Assembly (NCBI GenBank): GCA_027488395.1
Contig: JAIYBT010000013.1
Coordinates: 56,917 to 120,916, forward strand
Length of the DNA stretch: 64,000 bases
Origin: Methylophilaceae bacterium
Lineage (GTDB): Bacteria > Pseudomonadota > Gammaproteobacteria > Burkholderiales > Methylophilaceae
Direction of reading: 5' to 3'
Both the position numbers and the translations under genes were made by a program. The notes beneath the pieces were generated by a model, which was given only the letters and a program-made list of their open reading frames with translations, was not told the DNA's origin and did not search any database. Positions 8,450 to 19,769 of the stretch are shown one piece after another; the stretch's first letter is position 1; the number at the start of each line of letters is the position of its first letter.

Positions 8450-9046
8450 ATGACTGACACTCAACGCTACACCAAAGTAGCCATTGTTTTACATTGGTTG
8501 ATTGCGGTATTTATTTTTTTCATGATTGCACTTGGCCTCTACATGGTTGAGTTACCCAAAGAGGCGCCCAAACAGATGGCGTTTGATTTGTTTGATTGGG
8601 GTCTCTACACTTGGCAAATGAGCGAGCCTGGCAGTCCACGTATGTTTTATTTTAATTTACATAAATCGGTTGGATTAACATTATTGGCCTTCATCGTACT
8701 TCGCTTGGTCTGGCGCATCACGCATCGCCCGCCTGCTTTGTTAGCCAGTTATCAACCTTGGGAACGTAAACTTGCAACCGCTGCGCATCACACGCTCTAT
8801 TTGCTGATGGTAGCGCTACCTGTCACTGGTTTGTTGATGTCACTCAATAGTAAATACGGCATTAATTGGTTTGGTATGCATGTGTTAGATGGGGTTGATA
8901 ATAAACCGGTGCGCGATACCTTTGAAGGTTTGCACGAGTTTGCTGCTAATGTGATCATTGCGTTATTACTGGTACATATAGTGGGCGCTTTGAAACATCA
9001 TTTTATGGACAAAGACGATACCTTAAAGCGTATATCATTCAAGTAA
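8450..9046 (+). CDS. Cytochrome b561-type membrane protein
   Basis: 198 residues with four hydrophobic helices and conserved histidines positioned as heme b ligands (VLHWLIA near residue 15, LHKSVG, AHHTLYLL, LLVHIVGALKHH). Family members move electrons between the quinone pool and periplasmic acceptors. A good ribosome site, AGGAG, precedes the ATG. It is divergent from the quinoprotein-associated Zn hydrolase, so a shared regulatory region is possible, and its partner could be a periplasmic quinoprotein or cytochrome. A strong hairpin terminator follows. The residue count and fold agree with the DUF/b561 group of proteobacteria; its electron partner cannot be told from the sequence. Confidence 0.85.
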   Translation: MTDTQRYTKVAIVLHWLIAVFIFFMIALGLYMVELPKEAPKQMAFDLFDWGLYTWQMSEPGSPRMFYFNLHKSVGLTLLAFIVLRLVWRITHRPPALLASYQPWERKLATAAHHTLYLLMVALPVTGLLMSLNSKYGINWFGMHVLDGVDNKPVRDTFEGLHEFAANVIIALLLVHIVGALKHHFMDKDDTLKRISFK

Positions 9047-9077
9047 TCATGATGTCAGTTTAGGCTTGCCCAACAAA

Positions 9078-9108
9078 AAAAACCGCCAATTGCACTGGCG
9101 GGTTTTTT
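9078..9108. terminator. Hairpin terminator, cytochrome b561 / hemE convergence
   Basis: Stem AACCGCCA / TGGCGGGTT around a 7-base loop, flanked by an A-run on one side and a T-run on the other, so it can work in both directions between the two convergent genes. Confidence 0.85.
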
Positions 9109-9129
9109 TGTGTCTAGTGTTCGGCTGTC

Positions 9130-10194
9130 TTAGGCCTGATGGTAGGCGGGGCTCATGGTTTTAACCGCTTGAATCAACGCGTGTGCATGCTCTGGCGGCG
9201 TCCACTGCGTAATGCCATGACCGAGGTTAAATACATGACCATGGCCATGACCATAACTGGCTAAAATTCTGGCAACTTCTGCTTCTATCGCCGCTGGGGT
9301 GCTCAATAAGATGGCAGGATCCATATTGCCTTGTAACGCCACTTGGTGCCCCACCCGACGTTTCGCTTCACCTAGGTCGACGGTCCAATCGACGCCCAAC
9401 GCATCGGCACCAATGGCGGCTTGAGACTCTAACCATAAGCCACCGCCTTTGGTAAACACGATGCAAGGCACGGGTTCACCTGCTGCGGTTTTGGTTAAGC
9501 CTGCAACGATCGTTTGCATATAGGCCAGAGAAAACCGTTGGTAAGCGTCATGTGACAGCGCGCCGCCCCAAGAATCAAATATCATCACCGCTTGTGCGCC
9601 TGCTGCAATTTGCGCATTTAAATACTGGGTGACCGTTTGCGCCGTGATATTGAGCAAATGATGTAATAAATCGGGTCTGGCATACGCCATTTTTTTGGCC
9701 GTTAAAAAGTCTGTGCCCCCTTTGCCCTCAATCATATAAGTGGCGAGGGTCCATGGACTGCCAGCAAACCCAATCAGGGGTACGCGACCATCTAACGCCT
9801 GACGAATACTGCTTACCGCGTCGAACACATAGTGTAATTTAGCCATATCGGGGACTTGCAAAGCTTGAATGTCTTCCTCTTGTTGCAAGGTGCGCTCAAA
9901 CTTAGGGCCTTCGCCTTCTTCAAAATATAGCCCCAACCCCATTGCATCTGGTACGGTTAAAATATCACTGAATAAAATCGCTGCATCTAAAGGGTAGCGC
10001 TCCAATGGCTGCAACGTCACTTCAGTCGCAAAACTAGGGCTAGTACACAATTGCATAAAACTACCCGCATGTTTACGGCTGGCGCGGTATTCTGGTAAAT
10101 AACGGCCGGCTTGTCGCATCATCCAAACTGGGGTGTAGTCCGTTGGCTGACGGCGTAATGCGCGTAAAAATGTGTCGTTTTGTAATGGCTTCAT
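9130..10194 (-). CDS. hemE: Uroporphyrinogen decarboxylase
   Basis: 354 residues, the normal length of HemE. It removes four carboxyl groups from uroporphyrinogen III to give coproporphyrinogen III in the cytoplasm. Signature motifs are [17 protein letters not shown] (about residues 20-36, with the substrate-contacting Arg), [16 protein letters not shown] with the catalytic Asp, and [15 protein letters not shown]. The end is [16 protein letters not shown], also conserved. The gene stands downstream of gltD on the same strand but is separated from it by a terminator, so it probably has its own promoter. hemL lies 6.7 kb away on the same strand. Confidence 0.97.
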   Translation of the reverse strand: MKPLQNDTFLRALRRQPTDYTPVWMMRQAGRYLPEYRASRKHAGSFMQLCTSPSFATEVTLQPLERYPLDAAILFSDILTVPDAMGLGLYFEEGEGPKFERTLQQEEDIQALQVPDMAKLHYVFDAVSSIRQALDGRVPLIGFAGSPWTLATYMIEGKGGTDFLTAKKMAYARPDLLHHLLNITAQTVTQYLNAQIAAGAQAVMIFDSWGGALSHDAYQRFSLAYMQTIVAGLTKTAAGEPVPCIVFTKGGGLWLESQAAIGADALGVDWTVDLGEAKRRVGHQVALQGNMDPAILLSTPAAIEAEVARILASYGHGHGHVFNLGHGITQWTPPEHAHALIQAVKTMSPAYHQA

Positions 10195-10260
10195 AAAGGG
10201 GCTTTACATGATGTAGCGGGTTAAAAGTGATGTTAACGCTGGTTGATGTGTCTGTTTAAT

Positions 10261-10304
10261 TAAAAAACAAACGCCGACTGCAATATCAGCAATCGGCGTT
10301 TTGC
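10261..10304 (-). terminator. Terminator after gltD
   Basis: Stem AACGCCGA / TCGGCGTT with an inner TGC/GCA pairing, followed on the minus strand by a T-rich tract. It sits 18 bases after the gltD stop. Confidence 0.75.
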
Positions 10305-10322
10305 AAGTGGTGATGCAAATGC

Positions 10323-11750
10323 TTATCGCGGCAAAATAGAGCTACCCATTAAAAATTCATCCACTGCACGCGCACATTGGCGACCTTCGCGAATTGCCCA
10401 TACCACCAACGATTGACCACGACGCATGTCACCGGCTGCAAATACTTTTGCCTTGCTGGTATGGTAACAGCCATCGCCATCTGTGGTGGCTTTGGCATTG
10501 CCACGCTGATCTTTTTCAATACCAAAGGCGTCCAGCACATTTTGAATGGGCGATACAAAGCCCATGGCCAGCAATACTAAATCGGCTTGAATGGTAAATT
10601 CGGAATCAGGCACTTCAGACATTTTGCCGTCTTTCCATTCAACACGTGCACCTACCAAACCTGTGACTTTGCCGTTTTCACCAATAAACGCTTTAGTTGT
10701 GACTGACCAATCGCGATTTGCGCCTTCTTCATGCGAGCTGGAAGTACGTAGTTTCAGTGGCCAATTTGGCCATACCATGGCTTTGTTTTCTTTTTCTGGG
10801 GGTTGTGGCATCAGCTCAAACTGCGTAATGCTGAGGGCGCCATGGCGATTCGAGGTGCCAACGCAATCAGAACCTGTATCCCCGCCGCCAATCACCACCA
10901 CATGTTTGTTAGTGGCCATGATGCGGTCAGGCAGATGATCGCCAGCCACGGTTTTGTTTTGCGGCGTTAAAAAGTCCATTGCGTAATGGACGCCGTCTAA
11001 CTCACGTCCAGGTGCTGGTAAATCCCGTGGATATTCAGCACCACCCGCTAAAATCACGGCATCGTAATCACGTTCAAGATCCGCAGCGCTCACGTTTGCC
11101 CCAACGTGTTGATTGACTTTAAAGGTTACCCCTTCGGCCTCCATTTGCGCCATGCGACGGTCAATATGGCTTTTTTCCATTTTAAAATCTGGGATGCCGT
11201 ATCTTAAAAGTCCGCCGACACGGTCATTTTTTTCTAACACGGTCACATCATGACCTGCACGGGCTAGTTGCTGTGCGGCGGCTAGACCAGCAGGGCCCGA
11301 GCCAACAACGGCAACTTTTTTACCCGTTTTATTGGGGTTTATTTGAGGGGTGACCCAATTATTTTCCCATGCTTTATCAATAATGGCATGTTCAATCGAT
11401 TTAATGCCCACAGCATCATTATTGATATTTAAGGTACATGCTGCTTCGCAGGGCGCCGGACAAATTCTGCCCGTAAACTCAGGAAAATTATTGGTGGAAT
11501 GCAATACATCAATCGCACCGCGCCAATCTTGTTGGTACACCAGATCATTCCAATCAGGAATAATATTATTGATTGGACAGCCAGTGGTACAAAATGGAAT
11601 ACCACAATCCATACAGCGTGCACCTTGCTGTTTTGCTTGGTCGTCTGTTAGATGTAATACAAATTCTTTATAGTTTTTTACGCGGTCTTGCACTGGCAAA
11701 TTTGCCTCGCTCAAGCGCTCAAATTCCATGAATCCCGTTACTTTACCCAT
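10323..11750 (-). CDS. gltD: Glutamate synthase (NADPH) small subunit
   Basis: 475 residues. The beta subunit of glutamate synthase takes electrons from NADPH and passes them through FAD and iron-sulfur clusters to GltB. The N-terminal part has the cysteine-rich segments [11 protein letters not shown] and [11 protein letters not shown] that bind 4Fe-4S clusters. [17 protein letters not shown] is the FAD-binding motif and [14 protein letters not shown] the NADPH-binding one; [16 protein letters not shown] is the conserved FAD contact near the end. The gene lies 58 bases downstream of gltB and is surely cotranscribed with it. Confidence 0.97.
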   Translation of the reverse strand: MGKVTGFMEFERLSEANLPVQDRVKNYKEFVLHLTDDQAKQQGARCMDCGIPFCTTGCPINNIIPDWNDLVYQQDWRGAIDVLHSTNNFPEFTGRICPAPCEAACTLNINNDAVGIKSIEHAIIDKAWENNWVTPQINPNKTGKKVAVVGSGPAGLAAAQQLARAGHDVTVLEKNDRVGGLLRYGIPDFKMEKSHIDRRMAQMEAEGVTFKVNQHVGANVSAADLERDYDAVILAGGAEYPRDLPAPGRELDGVHYAMDFLTPQNKTVAGDHLPDRIMATNKHVVVIGGGDTGSDCVGTSNRHGALSITQFELMPQPPEKENKAMVWPNWPLKLRTSSSHEEGANRDWSVTTKAFIGENGKVTGLVGARVEWKDGKMSEVPDSEFTIQADLVLLAMGFVSPIQNVLDAFGIEKDQRGNAKATTDGDGCYHTSKAKVFAAGDMRRGQSLVVWAIREGRQCARAVDEFLMGSSILPR

Positions 11751-11808
11751 GATGTATCTTCTCTTTAATCTATCTTGTTACCAACAATGATTCAATAAAA
11801 CCGATGCC

Positions 11809-14800
11809 CTATGCAGCTTGTTTTGCGGTCGCTGCAGCCATTTCAGTCAATACACGTTTGTATTCATTCGGGAATACTTTGACAAATTTTGCTCTGGCTG
11901 TAGGCCAATCCGCTAACAAGGCTTGCGCTCTTGGGCTGGCGGTATATGCAAAATGTCGTTCAATCAACGTTTTTAAAATCAATTCATCTGGTTGATTTAA
12001 ATGCTGTACCTTACCAATGTCTGCTTCTGCACTGTCCACTTTTTCAAGTGAGACCATGCTCATGTTGCATCGTTTCGCAAATTGACCGTCAATATCGTAC
12101 ACATAAGCAATACCGCCACTCATGCCAGCCGCAAAGTTTTGGCCAGTTTGGCCTAATACAACCACCGTGCCACCCGTCATGTATTCACAGCCATGGTTAC
12201 CTAAGCCTTCAACAACGGCCGTTGCGCCAGAGTTACGTACGCAAAAACGCTCCCCAGCAACTCCGCTTAAGAAGCTCTCACCAGTGGTGGCACCGTACAT
12301 AACGGTGTTTCCAACGATGATGTTTTCATAAGATAAGCCACGGAATGTGGTAGGTGGTTTAATGATAATACGACCACCACATAGTCCTTTACCAACATAA
12401 TCGTTGCCTTCGCCAGTCAGCTCAAAAGTAATGCCTTTGGCTAAGAATGCGGCAAAACTCTGTCCTGAGGTGCCGGTAAATTTGACATGGATCGTGTCAT
12501 CTGCCAAGCCAGCATTGCCGTAACGGCGGGCAACTTCATGCGATAACATGGTGCCTACGGTACGATTGGTGTTGACGATAGGAAGGTTCAAGCTGACTTT
12601 TTCGCCTGTTTCTAAGGCGCTTTGCGCCAAGGTAATCAGTTGATTATCCAAGGCTTTGATCAGACCGTGGTCTTGCACATCATTGTGTTTACGCGCCACT
12701 GTGGCAGGCATTTCAGGTAAGTGGAAAATCTTGCTGAAATCTAAGCCGTTAATTTTCCAGTGTTCGATACCTGCTTTCATGTCGAGCAAATCTGCGCGCC
12801 CAATTAAATCATCAAATTTAGCGATGCCCATGCTGGCCATCAACTCACGTACTTCTTCGGCGACAAAGAAGAAGTAGTTGACCACATGTTCAGGTTGTCC
12901 CGTGAATTTCTTACGGAGTTCAGGATCTTGCGTGGCGACACCGACCGGGCAGGTATTTAAGTGACACTTACGCATCATAATACAGCCCTCTACCACTAAC
13001 GGTGCGGTGGCAAAACCAAACTCGTCTGCTCCCAGCAACGCACCAATTAACACATCGCGCCCCGTTTTCATCTGGCCATCGACTTGCAATACAACACGAC
13101 CGCGCAACTGATTGAGCACTAAGGTTTGTTGCGTTTCGGCCAAGCCTAATTCCCAAGGCGTACCCGCATGTTTCACCGATGAAATCGGTGATGCGCCAGT
13201 ACCCCCATCATGACCTGCGACCACAATGTGGTCTGACTTGGCTTTGGCAACGCCTGCAGCAACCGTACCAATACCAGATTCAGACACCAATTTGACCGAA
13301 ATTGATGCTTTTGGATTGGCATTTTTTAAGTCATGAATCAGCTGAGCTAAGTCTTCGATTGAGTAAATATCGTGATGCGGTGGTGGCGAAATTAAGCCCA
13401 CCCCAGGCACAGAAAAACGTAATTTTGCAATGTATGGCGATACCTTGTGTCCAGGTAATTGACCACCTTCGCCAGGTTTTGCGCCTTGCGCCATCTTAAT
13501 TTGAATTTGATCAGCATTGGACAAATACTCAGCTGTTACCCCAAAGCGTCCAGAGGCAACTTGTTTAATGCGGGAACGCATAGAGTCACCAGCTAGTAAT
13601 GGCACATCCGCTTCAATTAAATCGCTGCCTAACACGCTGGCAACACTGCTGGCTGCTTTAACAGGAATAAAGCGTTTGATATCTTCACCACCTTCACCCG
13701 TGTTGGATTTACCGCCGATACGGTTCATCGCAATCGCAAGTGTGGTGTGGGCTTCTGTTGAGATGGAGCCTAACGACATGGCGCCGGTCGCAAAGCGTTT
13801 CACAATCTCTTTGGCTGATTCTACTTCGGCTAATGGAATTGCAGCAGCCAACGGTTTGATTTCAAATAAGCCACGCAAAGTCATATGACGACGGCTTTGA
13901 TCGTTAATCAGTGCTGCATATTCTTTATAGGTGTCGTATTCATTAGTACGCGTTGCATGTTGTAATTTACTAATGGATTGCGGCGTCCACATGTGCTCCT
14001 CACCCCGCACACGGAATGCATATTCACCGCCCGCTTCGAGGGCGTTTGCCAACACAGGATCATTGCCAAACGCTTGGGTGTGCATGCGTAGGGTTTCATC
14101 TGCTACTTGGTCTAGGCCGATGCCTTCAATTTGGCTGACAGTGCCCGTAAAGTAGTCATGCACAAATTGCGAGTTTAAGCCAATGGCTTCAAAAATTTGT
14201 GCCCCACAATAAGATTGGTAGGTTGAAATCCCCATTTTAGACATGACTTTGTACAAGCCTTTGCCCACGGCTTTAACAAAGTTTTTGCCTGCTTTTTCAG
14301 CATCTTGACTGATGGTTTTGATGGTTTCATACACTAACCAAGGACAAACGGCTTCTGCACCATAACCCGCTAATAAGGCAAAGTGATGAACTTCGCGCGC
14401 GGAGCCAGTATCCACGACCAAGCCTGTACTTGTACGCAAGCCTGCTTTCACCAAAAATTCATGAGTTGCCGAGCAGGCTAATAAGGCAGGAATGGCGATA
14501 CGTTGTGCAGATACTGTACGGTCTGACAAAATCATGATGTTGAAACCATCATGCACGGCACGTTCTGCAGCGTCATGCAAGGCATCAAGTGCTTGCTTCA
14601 TGCCAGCTTGGCCTAGCGTTGCGTCGTAGGTGATGTCCAACACGATTGATTTAAACTGACCTTGGGTCAGTTGATCAATATGCTTTAATTTTTCCAGCCC
14701 ATCCATGCTCAATACAGGCTGACTACTTTCTAAGCGGAGCGGAGGATGGGTTTCGTCGATCCCAAGTAAGTTGGGTTTTGGGCCAATAAACGTGACCAAT

Positions 14801-16500
14801 GACATCACCAACTCCTCGCGAATTGGATCAATTGGTGGGTTAGTGACTTGCGCAAATAATTGTTTGAAATAGCTGTAAAGTGTTTTAGCCTTGTTTGACA
14901 ACACTGGCAATGCAGCGTCGTTACCCATTGAGCCAGCACCTTCTTCCCCGTTTTCAATCATGGGCTGCAAGATGAATTTTAAATCTTCTTGTGAGTAGCC
15001 AAATGCTTGTTGGGTATCCAGTAAGCTGTTAGCCAATGACAAGCGATGGTCGCCCGCTTGCGGTAAATCGGCCAAGTGGTAGCGCGTTTGTTCAATCCAT
15101 TGACGATAAGGCTTGGCGGTAGAAAGTGCATTTTTCACTTCTTCGTCATCAATAATGCGACCTTGCTGCATGTCGATCAGCAACATTTTGCCCGGTTGTA
15201 GACGCCACTTTTTAACGATTTTTTCTTGTGGGAAGGTAATCACGCCCATCTCAGAAGCCATCATGACGATGTCGTCTTCTGTCACCAAGTAACGTGCAGG
15301 ACGCAAACCATTTCGGTCAAGCGTGGCGCCAATCATATTGCCATCGGTAAAGGCAACCGCAGCTGGACCATCCCATGGCTCCATCAGTGCTGCGTGGTAT
15401 TCATAAAAAGCGCGACGGTCTTCATCCATCAGTGGATTGCCTGACCATGCTTCAGGAATCAACATCATCATGGCATGCGGCAGGCTGTAGCCACCCGCGA
15501 CCAGCAACTCTAAGCAGTTATCAAAGCATGCAGAATCTGATTGACCATCTACAATCAAAGGCCATAATTTTTCTAAGTCTTCACCCAGCATGGCGGACTT
15601 CATGGTTTCATGGCGTGCGGCCATCCAGTTTACGTTACCCTGAACCGTGTTAATTTCACCGTTGTGCGCAATCATGCGGAACGGATGTGCCAAATCCCAA
15701 GCGGGGAAGGTATTGGTAGAAAATCGCTGATGCACCAGTGCTAACGCTGACACCACACGTGCATCTAGTAAATCTTTGTAATAAACACCGACTTCATTCG
15801 CCAACAACATGCCTTTGTAGACGATGGTTTTGGATGAAAACGATGGCATGTAAAACTGTGCCTTGTCTTGTAAGTTAAGCGCGCGTACCGCATGTTCGAT
15901 GCGTTTGCGAATCACAAAACATTTACGTTCAAACACTGTATTGTCGGTTCCGCTGCTGGCAATAAATACCTGACGCATGGTCGGTTCAACGGCACGTGCC
16001 GCATCCGCAATGTTGCTGTTATCGACAGGCACATCACGCCAGCCTAAAAGCGTTTGTTGTTCTTCTGCGATGATTTGTGCAAACAAGGCCTCCACTTTGG
16101 CTCTGTTTTCTGGCTGTTGCGGTAAAAATGCTTGACCCACCGCATATTGGCCAGCAGCAGGCAATGAAATGCCTAATTGCGCAGCTTCTTCTCGCATGAA
16201 GGTGTCCGGCATTTGCATCAACAAGCCAGCGCCATCCCCCAACTTTGGGTCGTAGCCTGTGGCGCCGCGATGGGTTAAGTTTGTTAGCAACTCCAAGCCC
16301 ATTGCCACAATGGCATGACTCTTTTGGCCTTTAATGTGCGCGACAAAGCCTACCCCACAGCTGTCCTTTTCATGCCGACGGTCGTAAAGACCTTGAGAAG
16401 GCGGCATCAAGCCAAGTGCTGTTTTAGTGCTAGGCTGATTTTCTGCGGAAGCTGGCGCGAGAGATTCATTCATAGTAGGTTTGTCCGACTGCATATCCAT
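11809..16500 (-). CDS. gltB: Glutamate synthase large subunit
   Basis: 1563 residues, slightly longer than E. coli GltB. It converts glutamine plus 2-oxoglutarate to two glutamates. The class II glutaminase domain starts at Cys48 ([11 protein letters not shown]), so a propeptide of 47 residues would be cleaved. The FMN-binding synthase domain follows, with [19 protein letters not shown] and [13 protein letters not shown]. The 3Fe-4S cluster motif is [19 protein letters not shown]. The C-terminal GXGXG-rich domain is present ([26 protein letters not shown]). A well-formed sigma-70 promoter lies 42 bases upstream of the start codon. Confidence 0.98.
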   Translation of the reverse strand: MDMQSDKPTMNESLAPASAENQPSTKTALGLMPPSQGLYDRRHEKDSCGVGFVAHIKGQKSHAIVAMGLELLTNLTHRGATGYDPKLGDGAGLLMQMPDTFMREEAAQLGISLPAAGQYAVGQAFLPQQPENRAKVEALFAQIIAEEQQTLLGWRDVPVDNSNIADAARAVEPTMRQVFIASSGTDNTVFERKCFVIRKRIEHAVRALNLQDKAQFYMPSFSSKTIVYKGMLLANEVGVYYKDLLDARVVSALALVHQRFSTNTFPAWDLAHPFRMIAHNGEINTVQGNVNWMAARHETMKSAMLGEDLEKLWPLIVDGQSDSACFDNCLELLVAGGYSLPHAMMMLIPEAWSGNPLMDEDRRAFYEYHAALMEPWDGPAAVAFTDGNMIGATLDRNGLRPARYLVTEDDIVMMASEMGVITFPQEKIVKKWRLQPGKMLLIDMQQGRIIDDEEVKNALSTAKPYRQWIEQTRYHLADLPQAGDHRLSLANSLLDTQQAFGYSQEDLKFILQPMIENGEEGAGSMGNDAALPVLSNKAKTLYSYFKQLFAQVTNPPIDPIREELVMSLVTFIGPKPNLLGIDETHPPLRLESSQPVLSMDGLEKLKHIDQLTQGQFKSIVLDITYDATLGQAGMKQALDALHDAAERAVHDGFNIMILSDRTVSAQRIAIPALLACSATHEFLVKAGLRTSTGLVVDTGSAREVHHFALLAGYGAEAVCPWLVYETIKTISQDAEKAGKNFVKAVGKGLYKVMSKMGISTYQSYCGAQIFEAIGLNSQFVHDYFTGTVSQIEGIGLDQVADETLRMHTQAFGNDPVLANALEAGGEYAFRVRGEEHMWTPQSISKLQHATRTNEYDTYKEYAALINDQSRRHMTLRGLFEIKPLAAAIPLAEVESAKEIVKRFATGAMSLGSISTEAHTTLAIAMNRIGGKSNTGEGGEDIKRFIPVKAASSVASVLGSDLIEADVPLLAGDSMRSRIKQVASGRFGVTAEYLSNADQIQIKMAQGAKPGEGGQLPGHKVSPYIAKLRFSVPGVGLISPPPHHDIYSIEDLAQLIHDLKNANPKASISVKLVSESGIGTVAAGVAKAKSDHIVVAGHDGGTGASPISSVKHAGTPWELGLAETQQTLVLNQLRGRVVLQVDGQMKTGRDVLIGALLGADEFGFATAPLVVEGCIMMRKCHLNTCPVGVATQDPELRKKFTGQPEHVVNYFFFVAEEVRELMASMGIAKFDDLIGRADLLDMKAGIEHWKINGLDFSKIFHLPEMPATVARKHNDVQDHGLIKALDNQLITLAQSALETGEKVSLNLPIVNTNRTVGTMLSHEVARRYGNAGLADDTIHVKFTGTSGQSFAAFLAKGITFELTGEGNDYVGKGLCGGRIIIKPPTTFRGLSYENIIVGNTVMYGATTGESFLSGVAGERFCVRNSGATAVVEGLGNHGCEYMTGGTVVVLGQTGQNFAAGMSGGIAYVYDIDGQFAKRCNMSMVSLEKVDSAEADIGKVQHLNQPDELILKTLIERHFAYTASPRAQALLADWPTARAKFVKVFPNEYKRVLTEMAAATAKQAA

Positions 16501-16541
16501 TGCTTAATTCTTCACTTACAAAACGTTTAGTGGAACCTTCA

Positions 16542-16570
16542 ATCATACCGCTAAAGTTTAGCAATTTCAA
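16542..16570 (-). promoter_or_regulatory. Sigma-70 promoter of gltB-gltD
   Basis: On the minus strand TTGAAA (16570-16565), a 17-base spacer, then TATGAT (16547-16542): five of six consensus matches in each box. It lies about 42 bases before the gltB start codon. Confidence 0.7.
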
Positions 16571-16857
16571 TTGTTTAGCACGGTTTATATGCATGATAAT
16601 GATAAAAATTGATGGCATAAATTGTATGAATCAATGGGATGCCTGCTAGTTGTGCAGGCGATCATGTTTGACCTTCTTTATGACAAACCATTCGTCGTTA
16701 AAGGGTAGTGACAATGCTCAACCATCACCAGTCATTTACGGCCTTTTGCGATCGGCTTTGCAAGCAAAGGCTGTCAATCATCTGGCAAAAATTTTTCTTC
16801 CAGCCAACATTGATTTTGATGGCTAGCGATCCATATGCCGACATGCCAATAGTCTGT
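16571..16857. other. Non-coding stretch between hemL and gltB
   Basis: No gene is visible here. A small hairpin (GCCTGC / GCAGGC, near 16638-16656) could be a weak terminator, but it has no T-run on the leftward strand. The region otherwise only carries upstream sequence of the gltB promoter. Confidence 0.4.
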
Positions 16858-18144
16858 TTACATGCTTAAACTGGCAAAAGCGCGATCTGCAGCTGCAATG
16901 GTCGTCGCAATATCCGCATCACTGTGAGCAGCAGAGACAAAGCCCGCTTCAAACGCGGAAGGGCCAAGATAAATACCACTATCGAGCATGCTGTGAAAAA
17001 ACTGATTAAACGCAACACGGTTTGATGCCATCATATCGCTGAAGCTACTTGGGCAATTTGCGCTGAAGTAGAGACCAAACATGCCGCCAACATTTTGCGC
17101 ACTAAATGTAACGCCCGCTTTTGCAGCAGACGCGTTTAAACCCGTTGTGAGTTTAGTGGTTTGTGCGGTGAGCTTTTCGTAAAACTGTGGCGCTTGCACC
17201 AGTTTCAGCGTGGTTAAGCCCGCAGACACTGCAACCGGGTTGCCAGACAATGTACCCGCTTGGTAGACGGGGCCCATCGGTGCTAACACCTGCATAATAT
17301 CTTTTCTGCCACCAAACGCGCCGACTGGTAAGCCGCCGCCAATCACCTTGCCTAGCGTGGTCATATCTGGGGTGATGCCATATAAGGCTTGTGCGCCGCC
17401 TAAGGCAACGCGAAACCCCGTCATCACTTCATCAAAAATTAATACACTGCCATATTGGGTACATAACGCACGTAGGGTTTGCAAAAACGCCATATGCGGG
17501 ACAATTAAATTCATATTGCCAACCACAGGCTCAATAATGACGCACGCAACTTCATCGCCTAAACGCTTAAAAGTATCTTCTAATTGCTGCGTATTGTTAT
17601 ATTCAAGGGTGAGGGTATGTTGCGCGACGCTCGCGGGTACACCGCCTGAGTCGGGTTCGCCAAAAGTAAGCAAGCCTGAGCCTGCTTTTACCAGCAGGCC
17701 GTCAGAATGGCCGTGGTAGCAGCCTTCAAATTTGATGATTTTGTCCCGACCCGTAAATCCTCGGGCTGTCCGAATTGCGCTCATGGTGGCTTCTGTGCCG
17801 CTACTGTTCAATCGCACTTGCTCCATGCTAGGCACTAGGCGATTAATTAATTCTGCCATTTCAAGCTCTAAGCCAGTGGGTGCGCCAAAACTTAGGCTGT
17901 TGGTGGCGGCTTGTTGTACGGCAGCGACCACCTCAGGATGAGCGTGGCCTAAAATCATCGGTCCCCATGAATTAATGTAGTCAATATATTGTTTGCCGTC
18001 GACATCCCATAGTTTAGACCCTAGCCCTTTCTTAAAAAAGACGGGTGTGCCGCCGACACTACGAAATGCGCGCACGGGCGAGTTAACCCCGCCAGGGATA
18101 AGTTGTTGAGATTTTTCAAACAGTTCTTGGTTATGAGAGGTCAT
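16858..18144 (-). CDS. hemL: Glutamate-1-semialdehyde 2,1-aminomutase
   Basis: 428 residues, the usual length. It converts glutamate-1-semialdehyde to 5-aminolevulinate, the C5 route of heme synthesis. The PLP-binding lysine is in [17 protein letters not shown] (about residues 260-277). The N-terminal segment [17 protein letters not shown] and [19 protein letters not shown] are typical of the family, as is the YHGHSDG motif. It is a single-gene unit: the next gene upstream is divergent and gltB downstream has its own promoter. With hemE in the same window, two steps of tetrapyrrole synthesis are close but not in one operon. Confidence 0.97.
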   Translation of the reverse strand: MTSHNQELFEKSQQLIPGGVNSPVRAFRSVGGTPVFFKKGLGSKLWDVDGKQYIDYINSWGPMILGHAHPEVVAAVQQAATNSLSFGAPTGLELEMAELINRLVPSMEQVRLNSSGTEATMSAIRTARGFTGRDKIIKFEGCYHGHSDGLLVKAGSGLLTFGEPDSGGVPASVAQHTLTLEYNNTQQLEDTFKRLGDEVACVIIEPVVGNMNLIVPHMAFLQTLRALCTQYGSVLIFDEVMTGFRVALGGAQALYGITPDMTTLGKVIGGGLPVGAFGGRKDIMQVLAPMGPVYQAGTLSGNPVAVSAGLTTLKLVQAPQFYEKLTAQTTKLTTGLNASAAKAGVTFSAQNVGGMFGLYFSANCPSSFSDMMASNRVAFNQFFHSMLDSGIYLGPSAFEAGFVSAAHSDADIATTIAAADRAFASLSM

Positions 18145-18314
18145 AAAAGCTTTTTAATTTAATAGTGTCCAAAAATATATTCTAACAGAGCCGCGTGTAT
18201 GCCACTGTGTCTGTGACAAGCTTGCGGCATCGATGTCTTAGGTGTAATCTCAAACTGATAAGTGGACTTGATATTTTGTTATTTGATATCGCGTACAGTG
18301 AGGTAAAAGTAGAG

Positions 18315-18539
18315 ATGGATAATAAATATGGTTTAGGCTCCAAGCGCTTGGCGACAGAACATCAGCACCAGCACCCACAATCACAAACAGCGTCGCATCA
18401 CGCCATGCAATGTCGGGTGTGTCACAGTCAACATTTACGACTGTGTCCGACCATGCAAGATCACCAGTGTAATGATTGTGGCGAATGGCAGTTGGATACC
18501 CCATCAAACTATGCGATTGGTCGCAGTAGCGATTATTGA
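18315..18539 (+). CDS. Small zinc-ribbon-like protein
   Basis: 74 residues from the ATG at 18315; the frame continues upstream to 18195, but this internal ATG is preceded by AGTAGAG and gives a compact protein. The centre has C33-x2-C36, a further Cys44 and C52-x2-C55, the pattern of a two-knuckle zinc ribbon. The first 30 residues are rich in His and Gln. The gene is divergent from hemL and convergent with a protease gene. I do not recognise a named family; a nucleic-acid-binding or metal-binding accessory role is possible. A chance open frame with two CxxC pairs this well spaced is unlikely but not excluded. Confidence 0.5.
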   Translation: MDNKYGLGSKRLATEHQHQHPQSQTASHHAMQCRVCHSQHLRLCPTMQDHQCNDCGEWQLDTPSNYAIGRSSDY

Positions 18540-18576
18540 TTTACCTCACGATCACAAAAAACCAAGCAACATGTGT

Positions 18577-19617
18577 TTATTGGGAAAGTCCTTCTAAACG
18601 TAATGCTTGTAAACGTTCTGATAGTGCCGCCGCCGCTTCGCTGTCGAGCGCATTCAATGTTTGGCTAGCCGCGGCAAGCGCTTCAGGTTGGTTTAGTTGT
18701 TGCGCCAGTATGGCCAATCCAGTCCAAGCCTCGAGGTGTTTCGATTCCTGTTTTAAACATGCTTGATACATCTCACGCGCCAACGCAAATTTACCTTGTC
18801 CGTGTAATGCGCTCGCTAAGTAATAATAAGCCTCGGCAGATTGTGGTGATTGAGCGACCCAACGTTGTGCCGTATTTTCTAAAGCGGGCCAATCGCTACG
18901 CTGAAATAAAGGCACAACCTGCATCATCCAAGGCAACTGCGCGGGTGGTTGGTCCCAAAATGCGGTTTCATATGGCGCATTAACCTCGGGTGGATGTGCC
19001 ATTAAATCAACTATCCATTCAACAGGCACAAAATAATAATACGCATAGCGTCCGGGGCTTTTAAACGTGCTCATGGCAACCAGTTCACCCGATTGGTTAA
19101 ACAGTGGACTACCACTGGCACCCATTGAAAAGCTTGCATCTGCGCGAACCACCACACTCTGATCTTGTGGATACAGTGCCCTGACTTTGCCGACTCTGGT
19201 CTGTGGTTTGGGCGGGCCACCAGGAAAGCCAATGGAAAAAACATCTTGACCGTAACTGAGGGTGGCGGCACGGCTAAGCTTCGCGGGCGTTAAGTTAAGA
19301 TATTGAAACTTCAATAAACAAACATCATGTTGCCAGTCAGCATGCATAGCGACAGGGCTCATGCTGTCGCCAAATTTCGTGATGTTCACGCCTTTGGCTT
19401 TAGCCATGATGTGACAGTTGGTGGCTACAATGTCAGGCGCCACTACCACGCCCGTACCAATGCCATGCCCACCAGATTCAGTCACGACATGCACTTTTAC
19501 AACAGACGCTTTCAATCGGTACACCAGTTCTGGGTCTGGGTCTGCATGTACCCATGCGGCACCTATAAAGCCCATCATACAAGTGAACGTTGTCGCAAAT
19601 TTAAGCATACGCTGCAT
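18577..19617 (-). CDS. Periplasmic trypsin-like serine protease with TPR tail
   Basis: 346 residues from the ATG at 19617 (the frame is open to another ATG at 19653; the shorter form gives a standard signal peptide of about 25 residues ending VHA). The protease part has His69 (ATNCHIM), Asp98 (QHDVCLLK) and Ser168 (GASGSPLF), a complete DegP/S1C-like triad. No PDZ domain follows; instead the C-terminal 120 residues are helical repeats of the TPR type (WVAQSPQSAEAYYYLASALHGQGKFALAREMYQACLKQ). The TPR tail suggests it binds partner proteins rather than assembling DegP-style cages. It is a single gene. Target unknown. Confidence 0.8.
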   Translation of the reverse strand: MQRMLKFATTFTCMMGFIGAAWVHADPDPELVYRLKASVVKVHVVTESGGHGIGTGVVVAPDIVATNCHIMAKAKGVNITKFGDSMSPVAMHADWQHDVCLLKFQYLNLTPAKLSRAATLSYGQDVFSIGFPGGPPKPQTRVGKVRALYPQDQSVVVRADASFSMGASGSPLFNQSGELVAMSTFKSPGRYAYYYFVPVEWIVDLMAHPPEVNAPYETAFWDQPPAQLPWMMQVVPLFQRSDWPALENTAQRWVAQSPQSAEAYYYLASALHGQGKFALAREMYQACLKQESKHLEAWTGLAILAQQLNQPEALAAASQTLNALDSEAAAALSERLQALRLEGLSQ

Positions 19618-19769
19618 GTGGCCAAGCTTTCTTAAGTTGAGGGAATCAAACATCTATTACATAAACCATCAAAAGGCGAAAAAATTCCATGGCATCGAAT
19701 GAATCTGTATGAAAAGCATTGCAAACAGCGCTAGAATAGCGCGTTAAATTGAATAAGAAGGGACTCGCC

